A DNA stretch of 64,000 nt from an uncultured Clostridia bacterium (lineage in GTDB: Bacteria > Bacillota > Clostridia > TANB77 > CAG-508): contig CAKOXK010000002.1 in assembly GCA_934130085.1 (NCBI GenBank), positions 1-64,000 of the forward strand, read 5' to 3'. Positions 37,506 to 47,611 of this stretch are shown here, in pieces (positions within the stretch are counted from its first letter, which is position 1; every line of letters begins with the position of its first letter). A program made the translations under genes and the position numbers. Under the pieces are notes generated by a model. It did no database searches and was not told the DNA's origin. It saw only the letters and a list, made by a program, of their open reading frames with translations.

Positions 37506-38981
37506 CTATAATCTTTCAAAAATTCTTGTTCTCTTTGATTTTCTTATTTCAATATTCGAACCCTCTGGCAATATTACATTGTATCTTTTCTCTAACATAT
37601 CCGTATCAAATAATTCTACATTTATTCTGTTCTCTTCTGCTGAGAGCTTAATGTATAGATTTTCAAGTGATACTACTTGTGATGTAAATATTCCTCTTAA
37701 AAGTCTATAATCTAAAGAATCATTATTAGATACTGGGGCAATTACATGACATTTAATTGCCTTAGGTATTGCTTTTTCTTCTAATTCATATAAATTCATT
37801 TTGCAATTTGGTACATAATTTAAATACCTTAATTCATATATAATGTCAAGCATTGCTCTTTTATCTGTAACATTTTCTATCTTTTTTTCGAACATCTTTA
37901 TGAATTCTTTTTGTAATTTTGATATATCAGTTTTTTCTTCATAAAATTTTATTTCATATTGAAGTCTGTCTTTTTCTTTTACATACTCATTTGGATTTAA
38001 CATTCGGTTTAATTTTTCAATTTCACTCAAAATGCCTACCCTTTGTTTTTGTACTAATTCTTCATAATGACTTACACTAAACACCTTTTTTTCATCAGGA
38101 AGCTTGCTATTATATTCCATGTATTCTTTTTTTAGAAGTTGCTGATTACTCAAAGTTTCGTCTATTCTCTTAATCTGTGTAAGTAAATTTCTTTTATTTT
38201 CAGCAATTTCAATAACATATTCAGATTGATGCTTCATCTTTTCAAATAATTTTTTATCATCTGACAATTTCTTTAGTATTTCTTCATTTTTTGTTTTATC
38301 ATAAGACATATAAAATTGCACTGCCACTCTTTTTAGTTCTTCAAAAAATTCACTCGAAACATTATTTTTAATTTCTTCAACTGTTATGTTATCAACAAAC
38401 TCGTATCCTAATAAGTATGATAAGAATATATAGATTATGTTGCATTCTGTGCTTTCAATCTCATGTCCTTCAATTGACCATGTCCAGCCATTAAAATCTC
38501 TAATTACTTCTGATTTTGAAATGCATTTTCCAATATTTACTGCCGTTATTATTGCCTGCTCTTCAATTGAATATGTACTTTTCAACGGTTGAATTGCTGC
38601 TTTTGAAATTCCATATAATAATGTTTTTTCATTTGGATAAGAAATAACATTTTTTTGCATTTCGTTTTTCGCACTCTCCATCATTATTTTGCATTTATTT
38701 TCCTTGAGTTCTTTTTCTAATTCTGATTTTGGAGTTGCAATCATTATATTCTTACAATTACATTCTACTTCTCTTGTTAGTTCATCAAAAAACTCTTCTC
38801 TTGACGGAACTTGCCTTTTTACAATTTCATAATTATCGTAACTATCATCAATTCTGTAACACATTCCTAATAAAAGATTTTCTGATTCTTGAGAAAAGTT
38901 CTTTGTTTCTGCAATATTAGCAAGTTCTTCTTTATAATCTTTTGATAAAAACTTTCTTTTCAAAGCTTTCTCCTTTTTCAT
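37506..38981 (-). CDS. Unknown 491-residue protein, coiled-coil region
   Basis: I do not recognise this protein. It is soluble, with no signal or membrane segment. The first 240 residues are mixed helix/strand with several Cys (CNCKN near residue 95). Residues about 240-370 look like coiled coil (Lys/Glu-rich, EEILKKLSDDKKLFEKMK onward). The last 120 residues look globular and end in a basic IRKSKRTRIFERL. It lies three bases downstream of ftsK with the same direction, so the two are probably co-transcribed and its work may be linked to chromosome segregation, division or sporulation. That is inference from position only. Confidence 0.7.
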   Translation of the reverse strand: MKKEKALKRKFLSKDYKEELANIAETKNFSQESENLLLGMCYRIDDSYDNYEIVKRQVPSREEFFDELTREVECNCKNIMIATPKSELEKELKENKCKIMMESAKNEMQKNVISYPNEKTLLYGISKAAIQPLKSTYSIEEQAIITAVNIGKCISKSEVIRDFNGWTWSIEGHEIESTECNIIYIFLSYLLGYEFVDNITVEEIKNNVSSEFFEELKRVAVQFYMSYDKTKNEEILKKLSDDKKLFEKMKHQSEYVIEIAENKRNLLTQIKRIDETLSNQQLLKKEYMEYNSKLPDEKKVFSVSHYEELVQKQRVGILSEIEKLNRMLNPNEYVKEKDRLQYEIKFYEEKTDISKLQKEFIKMFEKKIENVTDKRAMLDIIYELRYLNYVPNCKMNLYELEEKAIPKAIKCHVIAPVSNNDSLDYRLLRGIFTSQVVSLENLYIKLSAEENRINVELFDTDMLEKRYNVILPEGSNIEIRKSKRTRIFERL

Positions 38982-38984
38982 AAT

Positions 38985-41552
38985 TTATGATTCAGATTGT
39001 TCGTTCTCTTCTTCATTCAAATCTTGATTAACATTTTCGGCATTCATTCTTTGAGATTTTGGCATTGTTTTTAATTCTTGCCATCTTTGCTTTGGCATTA
39101 ATACCTCTCTTGGTTTGCTTCCTTGGTAACCGGAAATTATGCCTCTTTCTTCCATTTGATCTATTATTCTTCCTGCTCTTGCATAACCAACCTTAAATCT
39201 ACGTTGAATAAATGATGTAGATGCTTGCTGAGTTTCAACAACGAGATCAATTGCCTCTTCAATCAATGGATCCTCTTGATTATCATCATCATCTGCATTT
39301 TGAGAAACTTGTTCAGGTTCTGTTGACTTATCAATTTTCTCCATTATATTTGTATCATATATCATATCTCCATCTTTTCTAATAAATTTAACTATATTTT
39401 CAACTTCTTTATCAGAAACAAACGCACCTTGAATTCTTGTAGGCTTTGGTGCTCCGGATGGATAGAATAACATATCACCTTTTCCTAAAAGCTTTTCAGC
39501 TCCAGCTCCATCTAATATTGTTCGTGAATCAACTTGTGATGAAACTGCAAATGCAATTCTTGAAGGAATATTTGCCTTAATTATACCTGTAATTACATCT
39601 ACAGATGGTCTTTGTGTTGCAATTACTAAGTGCATTCCAGCAGCTCTTGCCATTTGAGCAAGTCTACAAATTGCATCTTCAACTTCTTTTGCTGCAACCA
39701 TCATTAAATCAGCAAGCTCATCTATAATTATTACAATCTGTGGTAGCTTAAGCTCTCCCTCTTTTTCAGCAAGCTCATTATATCCTTTAATATCTCTTAC
39801 TTTTTTATTCGCAAATAAGCTGTATCTGTTAACCATTTCCTGAACAGCCCATTGTAAAGCCCCTGCTGCTTTTTTTGGATCAGTTACAACTGGAATTAGC
39901 AAATGAGGAATACCATTATAGACTGATAGTTCAACAACCTTAGGGTCTATCATAAGCAATTTAACCTCACTAGGTTTTGCTTTGTAGATTATACTTGTAA
40001 TCATTGTATTGATACAAACTGATTTACCAGAACCAGTACTACCTGCAATTAAAAGATGGGGCATTTTAGCAATATCTGTTGTAATACATTCACCTGCTAC
40101 ATCTTTTCCTAATGCAAATGTAAGCTTTGATTTACCTTCTTTAAATGCATCTGATTCAATTATTTCGCGAAGTGAAACAATTGATTTTGATTTATTAGGA
40201 ACCTCAATTCCAACTGTATGTTTTCCTGGAATTGGAGCTTCAATTCTAATTGTTTCAGCCTCTAGGCTTAATGCAATATCATCAGATAAGTTAGCAATCT
40301 TGCTAACTCTTACTCCCTCTGCTGGAGCAAGTTCGTATCTTGTAATAGCAGGTCCGACTGAGACATTTTCGACTTTAGCTGATACACCAAAACTGTACAA
40401 AGTTTTTCTTAATTTTTCTGCTGTAGCAAGTAATGCTTTTCTGCTATTTCCTTCATTTTCATTCTCTGGAACTTGAAGCAACTCTATAGGAGGAAATTCG
40501 TAATGCTGTTCTTCTTCTTTCATCGCATGCTCAAGTTGTAAAACCTCTTGAGTTTTAGCTTCTTTTGCAACTTCTTTTCTAGCAAATAACCCATCATCAC
40601 CTTGTTCTCTTGCATTTTCTTCTCTTGAAGTTTTTTTATTACCCATGTTGACATTAGTACTATTTGCATTACTCTGGCCTCCAATATTTTCATTAGTGCC
40701 ATCTGTAATTTTATAATCTTTTGCTTTTATTAGTCTATTTATACCTCTTGCATTTGAAAAATTAGGAACATCTAAGCCATCATTTGCATGGTCATACCTT
40801 GGAGAATCTTGCAAATTAATCGTAATCTGCTCATCAAGATTTTGTTCTTCTTTTTTAGCATTCTTTGCTCTTTCTCTTTCCTCTTTTTCTCTTAATCTTC
40901 TCTCACGAGCAGTTTCTTTAGGTTCTACTTCTATATCTTGAGATACTGCATTTTTTTGAATAACACTTCTTCGATCTTTCTTTAACTTAGCTCTAGCATT
41001 TTTTCTCTCCTCCATTTTATCAAGAGAGTTAGAAATTGCCTCCTCTGGATGAAGTCCTAAAATGAATACAGCAAGAATAATTGAAACTCCAACGCACGTT
41101 ATAATAGTAGCTGAAAGTCCAATAACCTTATAAAGCATACCTGCTATAGCTGTTCCTAAAACTCCTCCTCCCATATCTCTTGAACCTAGATCATAAGCTC
41201 TAGAAAGAAGTTCTTCTTTTGTAACATTTGGATTTATATCTCCAGTTGAAATCCTGTAGCAGGAAAATGTTGCATCAATCAAAATCAAAATTATTACAAA
41301 CATAACTATTTTTTTGGGATAGTATTTTGTATCTTTTTCATGCGCAGTATATAGAGCCATGAAGAACAAACCTATTGGAATAAAATACTTTATAAAACCA
41401 AGTACTCCTCCAAGTGCCAAACTTAGTGCATTGCCCCATGAACCCTCTTTAAAATAAATTAACACAGCTGAAACAATAGAAATCACTATTAAAGTTGTTA
41501 CTGTTATATTTAAATTTTTTATTTCTTGCTTCTTTCTTCTACCCCTTGGCAT
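38985..41552 (-). CDS. ftsK: FtsK/SpoIIIE family DNA translocase
   Basis: An 855-residue DNA pump that moves chromosomes through the division septum. It has four or so N-terminal membrane segments (about 16-175), a charged linker (about 180-350), and a RecA-like motor with Walker A AGSTGSGKSVC and Walker B-like IVIIIDELADLMM. A C-terminal gamma winged-helix domain (TSFIQRRFKVGYARAGRIIDQ) recognises polar DNA motifs. It begins with AGGAGG before the ATG, and a promoter lies at 41593-41621. A sporulation role (SpoIIIE) is equally possible. Confidence 0.96.
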   Translation of the reverse strand: MPRGRRKKQEIKNLNITVTTLIVISIVSAVLIYFKEGSWGNALSLALGGVLGFIKYFIPIGLFFMALYTAHEKDTKYYPKKIVMFVIILILIDATFSCYRISTGDINPNVTKEELLSRAYDLGSRDMGGGVLGTAIAGMLYKVIGLSATIITCVGVSIILAVFILGLHPEEAISNSLDKMEERKNARAKLKKDRRSVIQKNAVSQDIEVEPKETARERRLREKEERERAKNAKKEEQNLDEQITINLQDSPRYDHANDGLDVPNFSNARGINRLIKAKDYKITDGTNENIGGQSNANSTNVNMGNKKTSREENAREQGDDGLFARKEVAKEAKTQEVLQLEHAMKEEEQHYEFPPIELLQVPENENEGNSRKALLATAEKLRKTLYSFGVSAKVENVSVGPAITRYELAPAEGVRVSKIANLSDDIALSLEAETIRIEAPIPGKHTVGIEVPNKSKSIVSLREIIESDAFKEGKSKLTFALGKDVAGECITTDIAKMPHLLIAGSTGSGKSVCINTMITSIIYKAKPSEVKLLMIDPKVVELSVYNGIPHLLIPVVTDPKKAAGALQWAVQEMVNRYSLFANKKVRDIKGYNELAEKEGELKLPQIVIIIDELADLMMVAAKEVEDAICRLAQMARAAGMHLVIATQRPSVDVITGIIKANIPSRIAFAVSSQVDSRTILDGAGAEKLLGKGDMLFYPSGAPKPTRIQGAFVSDKEVENIVKFIRKDGDMIYDTNIMEKIDKSTEPEQVSQNADDDDNQEDPLIEEAIDLVVETQQASTSFIQRRFKVGYARAGRIIDQMEERGIISGYQGSKPREVLMPKQRWQELKTMPKSQRMNAENVNQDLNEEENEQSES

Positions 41553-41592
41553 GAAAAACCTCCTAAACTTTTGTGTATGTACAATTGTTTGT

Positions 41593-41621
41593 ATTATATA
41601 TTAAGTTCATTGTAAAATCAA
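41593..41621 (-). promoter_or_regulatory. SigA-type promoter of ftsK
   Basis: On the minus strand TTGATT (41621-41616), 17 bases, then a perfect TATAAT (41598-41593), about 40 bases before the ftsK ATG. Confidence 0.65.
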
Positions 41622-41784
41622 TTAAAAAATGATATCTTTATCTATTTTTTAATATATACCTTTATTTGAAAAATTTATATTAAATTTTAATGACAAATTT
41701 TTGTTTTAAACTCTTATTTTCAAGCCACTATTCTGTTTATTTATCCTAGTCATTTGATTTATTTTATTCTCGTATTTTTAGCTT

Positions 41785-43635
41785 TTATTTTAAATGTAAA
41801 ATAACTCCCGCATTTAAATTTTGAATTAGTTCTTCGTTTTTTAAGCCTAATGATTCCTTTACTTCTTTTATAATCGCTTCTCTGTCGTAACCCTCATTGC
41901 AAATTAATAAAATACCGTTTTCAATATCCTTACCATCGAATACTTTTTTAATATTTTCTTCATTTGCATTTCTAAGTCTCATTATGTATGAATTATCAAT
42001 TTTAGTAAATAAGTAAATATCATCTAAAAATCTATTATTATTCTCATTAAAAACATATAGAGCTGGTACATCAGATATTTCTTCTACCCTTTCAGCAACA
42101 TTATTCATTCTTTTAAAAGTAAAATCTAATTGCTTGCCTGTAAAAATTGGAGAAATAGTTGTAAACGTAAATATTAAAACTAATGCAATACTTGATACTG
42201 TACTAGGATTTATAGAATTTCTTTTTTTGTGATTAATATTTGTATGGCTATCACGACTGCAATTCTCTGCTACCTTTTCCAAAACAAAGTTTGTGATATA
42301 TATAATAAAAATCATGGTAACAGAAATTATAGGCATCATGTATCTAAGTTCTTTGTATGGTGTAATTTTAGCAACTAATACAAAATACACGATCATAGGA
42401 AATAAAATTAACTTTATTAATTTATTTACCTTCACACTAAAGTCAACAGTATCAATATTAGTATTAATATTAGTATTAGTCTTTGTGTTCATGTTTGTAT
42501 TTATATTAATGTTATTTTTGTAATTTTTACTTTTCTGTCTAATAATTGCTAATAAGCTTATAATTGAAATTGCAATTTCTATCTTGCCAAATAAATTCTT
42601 TCCTAAAATTCCAAGATAGATTATAATATCTTTTCCCAAGGCTTTAAAATCAATAAAATTGCCTGTTGCTCCTACTCCTCTGTATCCATTAAAAATATGA
42701 TTTATTGAATACGGAAAAATAGCAAGTGATATTCCCGCAGCAACTACAAAAGTAGAAATATATTTTATAAGATTTTTGTATTCCTTATTTTTTATATATT
42801 TTATAACGAAAATTATGAAAAGCACTCCAATATAAATCAACGTGTAATAATGAGTTAATGAGCTTAAAACCGTAGCTATAAGTACGGTGATTAAATCTTT
42901 AAACTCTAGCTCTTTTTTCTCATACAAGTTCATGTGAATATATGTTGAAATAAGCACAAACAAATTTGCAAGTTCATACATTCTTATATATGCACTCGTA
43001 TCTAATGCCCCTAAGCAAAGTCCTGTAAAAAGCAATGTTAAAAGTGCTTTTTTATTATCTTTAAATAGCTTCTTTGCAATTAAAAATATAAAAACACTCG
43101 AAAAAGCATAAATAATCATATTTAAAATAAGTCCAGACCATTTTGAAAAATTCCCCACAGTAAATAGGGATGCAATTCTAAGTAGCAAGTAAAATAATGG
43201 TGGATGAACATCATTTTTTTGATTTTCATAAACTGGTTTAAAATTTGAGACTTCATCATTCCCAATTTCGAAATAATCTTTATAATAATCTTTTGAATGC
43301 CATGTATCATAAAAATCAGAATTATTGGTTATTTCTATTTTATTATAATTCATTAAGCCATAAGAATAAGCTTCATCCATGTGAAAATATTCTTTTCTAT
43401 AGCCAACAAATACTCTCACTGCAATTTGCAGTAAAACAATTACAATAAATAAAATTACAGTTAATCTCTTGCTAAAATCTTTTGTAGAAATGCTTTTTAT
43501 ATTTGTTCTATGTTTTGCATTAGAATCTTGCATGCTAAATTCCTTGTTATTAAAACTTTTTCTATTTTGCCTTCTATTATAAGGTTCTTTTTCTTCCAAA
43601 ATATTGTTACTAGATGTTTCTTTGTTCATATACAT
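41785..43635 (-). CDS. GT39-like polyprenyl-sugar glycosyltransferase
   Basis: A 616-residue membrane protein. A basic cytoplasmic start (about 1-55) is followed by the first membrane segment and YFHMDEAYSYGL, the acidic motif at the first outer loop of the GT39/ArnT-PMT family. NDVHPPLFYLLLRI and about ten more hydrophobic segments follow. Such enzymes transfer a sugar from a polyprenyl phosphate donor to an acceptor outside the membrane. A low-complexity Asn/Thr run (about residues 373-392) interrupts a cytoplasmic loop, encoded by a microsatellite-like stretch. The acceptor is unknown. Confidence 0.83.
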   Translation of the reverse strand: MYMNKETSSNNILEEKEPYNRRQNRKSFNNKEFSMQDSNAKHRTNIKSISTKDFSKRLTVILFIVIVLLQIAVRVFVGYRKEYFHMDEAYSYGLMNYNKIEITNNSDFYDTWHSKDYYKDYFEIGNDEVSNFKPVYENQKNDVHPPLFYLLLRIASLFTVGNFSKWSGLILNMIIYAFSSVFIFLIAKKLFKDNKKALLTLLFTGLCLGALDTSAYIRMYELANLFVLISTYIHMNLYEKKELEFKDLITVLIATVLSSLTHYYTLIYIGVLFIIFVIKYIKNKEYKNLIKYISTFVVAAGISLAIFPYSINHIFNGYRGVGATGNFIDFKALGKDIIIYLGILGKNLFGKIEIAISIISLLAIIRQKSKNYKNNININTNMNTKTNTNINTNIDTVDFSVKVNKLIKLILFPMIVYFVLVAKITPYKELRYMMPIISVTMIFIIYITNFVLEKVAENCSRDSHTNINHKKRNSINPSTVSSIALVLIFTFTTISPIFTGKQLDFTFKRMNNVAERVEEISDVPALYVFNENNNRFLDDIYLFTKIDNSYIMRLRNANEENIKKVFDGKDIENGILLICNEGYDREAIIKEVKESLGLKNEELIQNLNAGVILHLK

Positions 43636-44037
43636 ATATCCTTTTCATTTATATATTCTTTTATTTATCTGCTTTTTATTTATACGTTTTTTATTTGTCC
43701 GTTTCTTATTTGTATGTTTTTTATTTGTGTTTTTTAGTTAACTTCGTCTTTATTTTTTCTATTTTCATGTAAGAATTTTACAATATTTTTATCTAAAAGT
43801 CTATACATTTTATAAATCGTATCTTTTTTTACTTAAAAAAAATACATTGTTTTTTTCTTTACATTTTACAAAACATTGAAAAACAATATAATATTAAGTC
43901 TTTTCTGTTAATGAAATATTTATCATTTTTACCATTGTGTAGAAAAAGAAAGAACTAAATTGTTCTTTCTTCTTTAACTCTTATTATTACTTTCTTTGCA
44001 TTTATTATCTCTTAACTTGTTAGCAATTTCTTGCATA
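43636..44037. other. Intergenic region with 15-bp tandem repeat
   Basis: No gene is seen. About four copies of a T-rich 15-base unit (GTTTTTTATTTGTNN type) lie at about 43670-43735, just before the GT39 start. A terminator hairpin lies at 43941-43971. The middle is plain T-rich sequence. Confidence 0.55.
43941..43971 (-). terminator. Terminator after the DGR-linked pilin-like gene
   Basis: A 10-bp perfect stem (AAGAAAGAAC at 43946-43955 with 43962-43971) and a 6-base loop, followed on the minus strand by TTTCT. It would end the DGR transcript. Confidence 0.65.
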
Positions 44038-46206
44038 CTAACCAGGCTCAGATATCTCATATTTGCTCATCCAGTAACCTGGTAACTCAACACCTGCAAA
44101 AGTAAATGCTTCAGGTACTTTATATATATGGTTTTCGTCTTCATGATTTGTAACATCCTTTGTTATAAAGTTAATGTCATATCCATTAGTACTTTTATCT
44201 ATTTTATATTCATATCTTGGTATCCACACCCAATATGCAATCTTGCCATTTGCTTTAGTTACAATGTTTGCCCATTTTCTTTGAGCATAATCATACCAAT
44301 TTTGAGGTGCTGGTTGTGAAATTGGTATATCACTATGTTCTGTTCCATCATCATCCCAGTAAACATAATATGTGTTTTCTTTATCAAGATTATCTAAATT
44401 AACTTGTATTTTCTTTGATGATACGTTCTTTCTTCCTAACGGTATATTATCTTTCATTACACAAACATCATGATCTTTTGTTGAATCTATTCCAGTTATA
44501 TTGCATGGCAAAACGCCTGTAAATTTAAGATCTCCATCAATATATACTCTGTAGTCTTTTCCCTCTTCTTGGTTGTTTACTGAAACCGTTAGATTATTGT
44601 TGCAATCATAGCCTGTTGCGATTTCTTCTGCAGTATCTTTGGTCTCTGATATTTCATATTTGCTTATCCAATAACCTGATAATTCAACTCCCTTAAACGT
44701 AAATGCATCTGGTACTTTGTATATACTATTCTGACTGTTGCTATTAGTGAAATTTTTTGATACAAGTTCTAGACTTAGCCCTTCTTTTTGTGATGGCTCC
44801 ATTTTATATCTATAACGAGGAATCCATACCCAGAAAGTTACCATATTATTGGTCACAGTTACTATATTAGCATATTGTTTTTTACCATAGTTATACCAAT
44901 TATCTGGAGCAGGACCTTTATCAATTCTGTTACCAATTTGCATATTTTCACCGTTCTCATCAAATGTTACATAATATGTGGCTTCTGGAGCCAAATTGCT
45001 TAAATCAACTATCACCTTTTTTGTTGTAACCTGATTTCGTGCTATTATCTTACCATTTTTGGTTACACATATATCATATTTCTTATTTTCCTTTAGTCCG
45101 GTAATATCATGTGGTAAGCTCCCTTTATAATTTTCTATTCCATCTAGATAAACAGTGTAGTCTCCATTCTCCGTGTCATCACAATTTACAGTTATAAAAT
45201 TAATATCAGTTCCAAGAGCTAATTGTGGTGAACCATTTTCGCAAACCTCATATTTGCTCATCCAGTAGCCTGCTAATTCCTGATTTGCAAATGTGAATGC
45301 TTCTGGTACTTGATAATTTGAAGCAAGGCTTTCTGTTGTTCCATCTTCTTTTTTATATTCATTGGTTGTACTTATAAATCTTGCATCTACAGTTTGATCC
45401 GACTTAGTTATGTATGAATACCTTGGTATCCATACCCAATATGCAACCTGATTTCCTGTTACCGTTACTATATTTGCATACTTTTTCTGACTGCTACTAT
45501 AATCATACCAATCTGCTGGAGTATCTACCCTATCAATTCTGCCTGCTATACTTTGATTTCCGTTCTCATCATACGTTACATAGTATGTAGATGTAGGTTC
45601 CATATTTGATAAATCTGGGGTTTGCATGAATACATCTCCAACTTTTTTGTAAGTTGTGCTTTCTGGAGTTTTATCACCTATATCTGTTTTTCCTCCATCA
45701 TCTGAATCTTGTCCTTTGTTATCATCATCCTTACTGTCATCGCCACCATTTTTATCAACAAAATCTTGCCAGCTGTCATAGCTCCACACTGGAATATTTG
45801 CTTCAAAACACCATTTAACACGTTTTTTATTGTTTGTATAAAAATAATATGTCTTGTTATTTTGAATGATTACTTCCTTTTCATAGTCGCTTTTTATTTC
45901 AGGTATAATCTTTTTTATTTTATCTTGCCCTACTAATCCAACACTTATTGTAAAATCAGGATTTTCAATTTGCTCCCCAGAAACATACATAGTTGCCTCT
46001 TCCATATATTTTTTCATCTGACTTACAAAAGCTGTTTTCTTGGTTCTTTCCAGTAAACCATTTTCACTAAAAACAGTAGCTATTGCAACGCCTGCAATAA
46101 TTAGTAAAACTATAATTGTAACTACAAGTGCTATTAAAGTTATACCATGGTTTTCCAAGCTGTTATTTTTATGTTTTAATTCAGGCTTTAACTTTTGTTT
46201 TTGCAT
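44038..46206 (-). CDS. Pilin-like surface protein with three WVWIPRY units
   Basis: A 722-residue protein with a type IV-prepilin-like N-terminus: a basic leader, Gly21, then ITLIALVVTIIVLLIIAGV. The Glu expected at +5 is replaced by Ala. An Asp/Gly-rich linker (about 153-178) is followed by three units about 200 residues apart, each with a YYV(T/Y)-type strand, ANIVT, WVWIPRY (257-263, 459-465, 659-665), VP(E/D)AFTF and GYW(M/I)SKYE (313, 511, 710). Ig-like linkers separate them. The protein stops right after the third SKYEISE. I associate this module with surface proteins of gut Clostridia, where it normally continues into an FGE/C-type-lectin-like half. The start overlaps the RT gene by 19 bases. 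Confidence 0.8.
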   Translation of the reverse strand: MQKQKLKPELKHKNNSLENHGITLIALVVTIIVLLIIAGVAIATVFSENGLLERTKKTAFVSQMKKYMEEATMYVSGEQIENPDFTISVGLVGQDKIKKIIPEIKSDYEKEVIIQNNKTYYFYTNNKKRVKWCFEANIPVWSYDSWQDFVDKNGGDDSKDDDNKGQDSDDGGKTDIGDKTPESTTYKKVGDVFMQTPDLSNMEPTSTYYVTYDENGNQSIAGRIDRVDTPADWYDYSSSQKKYANIVTVTGNQVAYWVWIPRYSYITKSDQTVDARFISTTNEYKKEDGTTESLASNYQVPEAFTFANQELAGYWMSKYEVCENGSPQLALGTDINFITVNCDDTENGDYTVYLDGIENYKGSLPHDITGLKENKKYDICVTKNGKIIARNQVTTKKVIVDLSNLAPEATYYVTFDENGENMQIGNRIDKGPAPDNWYNYGKKQYANIVTVTNNMVTFWVWIPRYRYKMEPSQKEGLSLELVSKNFTNSNSQNSIYKVPDAFTFKGVELSGYWISKYEISETKDTAEEIATGYDCNNNLTVSVNNQEEGKDYRVYIDGDLKFTGVLPCNITGIDSTKDHDVCVMKDNIPLGRKNVSSKKIQVNLDNLDKENTYYVYWDDDGTEHSDIPISQPAPQNWYDYAQRKWANIVTKANGKIAYWVWIPRYEYKIDKSTNGYDINFITKDVTNHEDENHIYKVPEAFTFAGVELPGYWMSKYEISEPG

Positions 46207-47267
46207 TTTCCCTCCCCGTCTAATGGTTCTTCCTTATTTTCTCTATATATCCATTCACATTTGTCTATTACATTATCTATCAATTTTCTTGAGCTTGCAT
46301 GAGAAGCATGACCTATCCATGCATTTAAGCTTGCACTAACTTTAGTAATATTAAAATCTTTGTTTTTAAATTTTTGATTCCATTTTTTTATTTTTCTATA
46401 AATCTTTTTCTTATTGCCTTTTAAAATTTTAATATGATTATCTTTTATTTTATATCCACAAAACTTCACACCTTGAGTATTTTTAAAATAATTAGTTTTT
46501 TCATTTAGTTCGAGTTCTAAGTTTTCTTTTAAATAATGTTCTAACTTATTTTTTACATCTTTGCATTCTTCTTTGTTATTCAATAATAATATAAAGTCAT
46601 CCATGTACCTTATATAGTACTTTACTTTTAACTTTTCCTTTACGTAGTGATCAAGCTGATTTAAATAGATATTTGCAAAAAATTGTGAAGTATAATTGCC
46701 TATTGGAATGCCCTTTTTGCTAGTAGTTCTTTGGTAAATGATATTTTTTGTAAATTTTAATAATTTCTTATCTTTTATATATCTTGATAAAATATTGTAT
46801 AAAATTGATTTATCTATGCTGTAGAAAAATTTTCTTATGTCGCATTTTAAAATGTAATAATCTTTATTTTTGTTATACATCTTTTTCATGTAATTTAATA
46901 ATTGAATTATTGCTTTATGCACTCCTCTTCCTTCTATGCAAGCATAAGTATCACTTATAAACTTCGGAAGAAAAATTGGCTTTATAAATTCTTCTACATA
47001 CCATTGATGCATTACTCTATCTCTAAATGGTAGTGCCCAAATTATTCTCTCTTTTGGTTCATAGATTTTAAATTTTCTATAGCTTCCAATTACATATCTA
47101 TCTTTGTAAATATCTAATAGCATACTAGTAATGTTAGTTGCTAAGTTCATTTTGAATAAAACTACTTCTTTGTTTTCATGTTTTTCTTTTGAAGCTCTCT
47201 TATATGCTTTTAACATTTTATCAAATTTAATCTTTTCTTCAAAAATATTACCTATCCTCTTTGGCAA
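46188..47267 (-). CDS. DGR reverse transcriptase
   Basis: A 359-residue reverse transcriptase of the diversity-generating retroelement class. The palm motifs are visible: CDIRKFFYSID (motif A, Asp143), GIPIGNYTSQFFANIYL (motif B, 186-202, with the DGR-type SQ) and YIRYMDDFILL (motif C, YMDD 221-224). Length is normal for this class, with no maturase or endonuclease domain. It would copy the template RNA with errors at adenines, helped by Avd. It overlaps the avd-like gene by 16 bases and the pilin-like gene by 19, so the three are translationally coupled. Confidence 0.97.
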   Translation of the reverse strand: MPKRIGNIFEEKIKFDKMLKAYKRASKEKHENKEVVLFKMNLATNITSMLLDIYKDRYVIGSYRKFKIYEPKERIIWALPFRDRVMHQWYVEEFIKPIFLPKFISDTYACIEGRGVHKAIIQLLNYMKKMYNKNKDYYILKCDIRKFFYSIDKSILYNILSRYIKDKKLLKFTKNIIYQRTTSKKGIPIGNYTSQFFANIYLNQLDHYVKEKLKVKYYIRYMDDFILLLNNKEECKDVKNKLEHYLKENLELELNEKTNYFKNTQGVKFCGYKIKDNHIKILKGNKKKIYRKIKKWNQKFKNKDFNITKVSASLNAWIGHASHASSRKLIDNVIDKCEWIYRENKEEPLDGEGKCKNKS

Positions 47268-47611
47268 CTTTTTATCCAGCCTCCTACCATCTTTCCTATT
47301 TCTTCAATTTGTGCATTCCAGTTCATATAGTTTTTATTTGTTATATATTTATATTCGTATGAAAGTCTAACCATTGTTTTTATTACATAGAGTTCTATAT
47401 CAATTTCATTCAAGTATCTTACCTTTCTTTCTATGTCTGCTTCTTTCCAAGCCCAGATTACCTTTCTTAAAATATTATATAGTTCGTTTTTTATATCTGT
47501 ACATAAATCGAACCTTTCACTTTTAGGAAACTTTTGTAATAAGTTTTTTGAATAAAATATTAAATTGTTTATTTTTTCATAAATTATTAATCTATTATCT
47601 TTTTTAGGCAT
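47252..47611 (-). CDS. avd: Avd-like DGR accessory protein (four-helix bundle)
   Basis: A 119-residue, basic, all-helical protein matching the Avd/23S rRNA-intervening-sequence four-helix-bundle family: LLQKFPKSERFDLCTDIKNELYNIL with the typical FPxxExxxL-type pattern, and YLNEIDIELYVIKTMVRLSYE. Avd binds the reverse transcriptase and template RNA and is required for mutagenic cDNA synthesis. It lies between the template repeat and the RT gene, the standard place, and overlaps the RT gene by 16 bases. Confidence 0.93.
   Translation of the reverse strand: MPKKDNRLIIYEKINNLIFYSKNLLQKFPKSERFDLCTDIKNELYNILRKVIWAWKEADIERKVRYLNEIDIELYVIKTMVRLSYEYKYITNKNYMNWNAQIEEIGKMVGGWIKSCQRG

Noticed and set aside
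40009..40476. 155-codon plus-strand ORF opposite ftsK
   Set aside because: It mirrors the conserved motor domain of ftsK codon by codon and shows no protein-like motif or start signal of its own.
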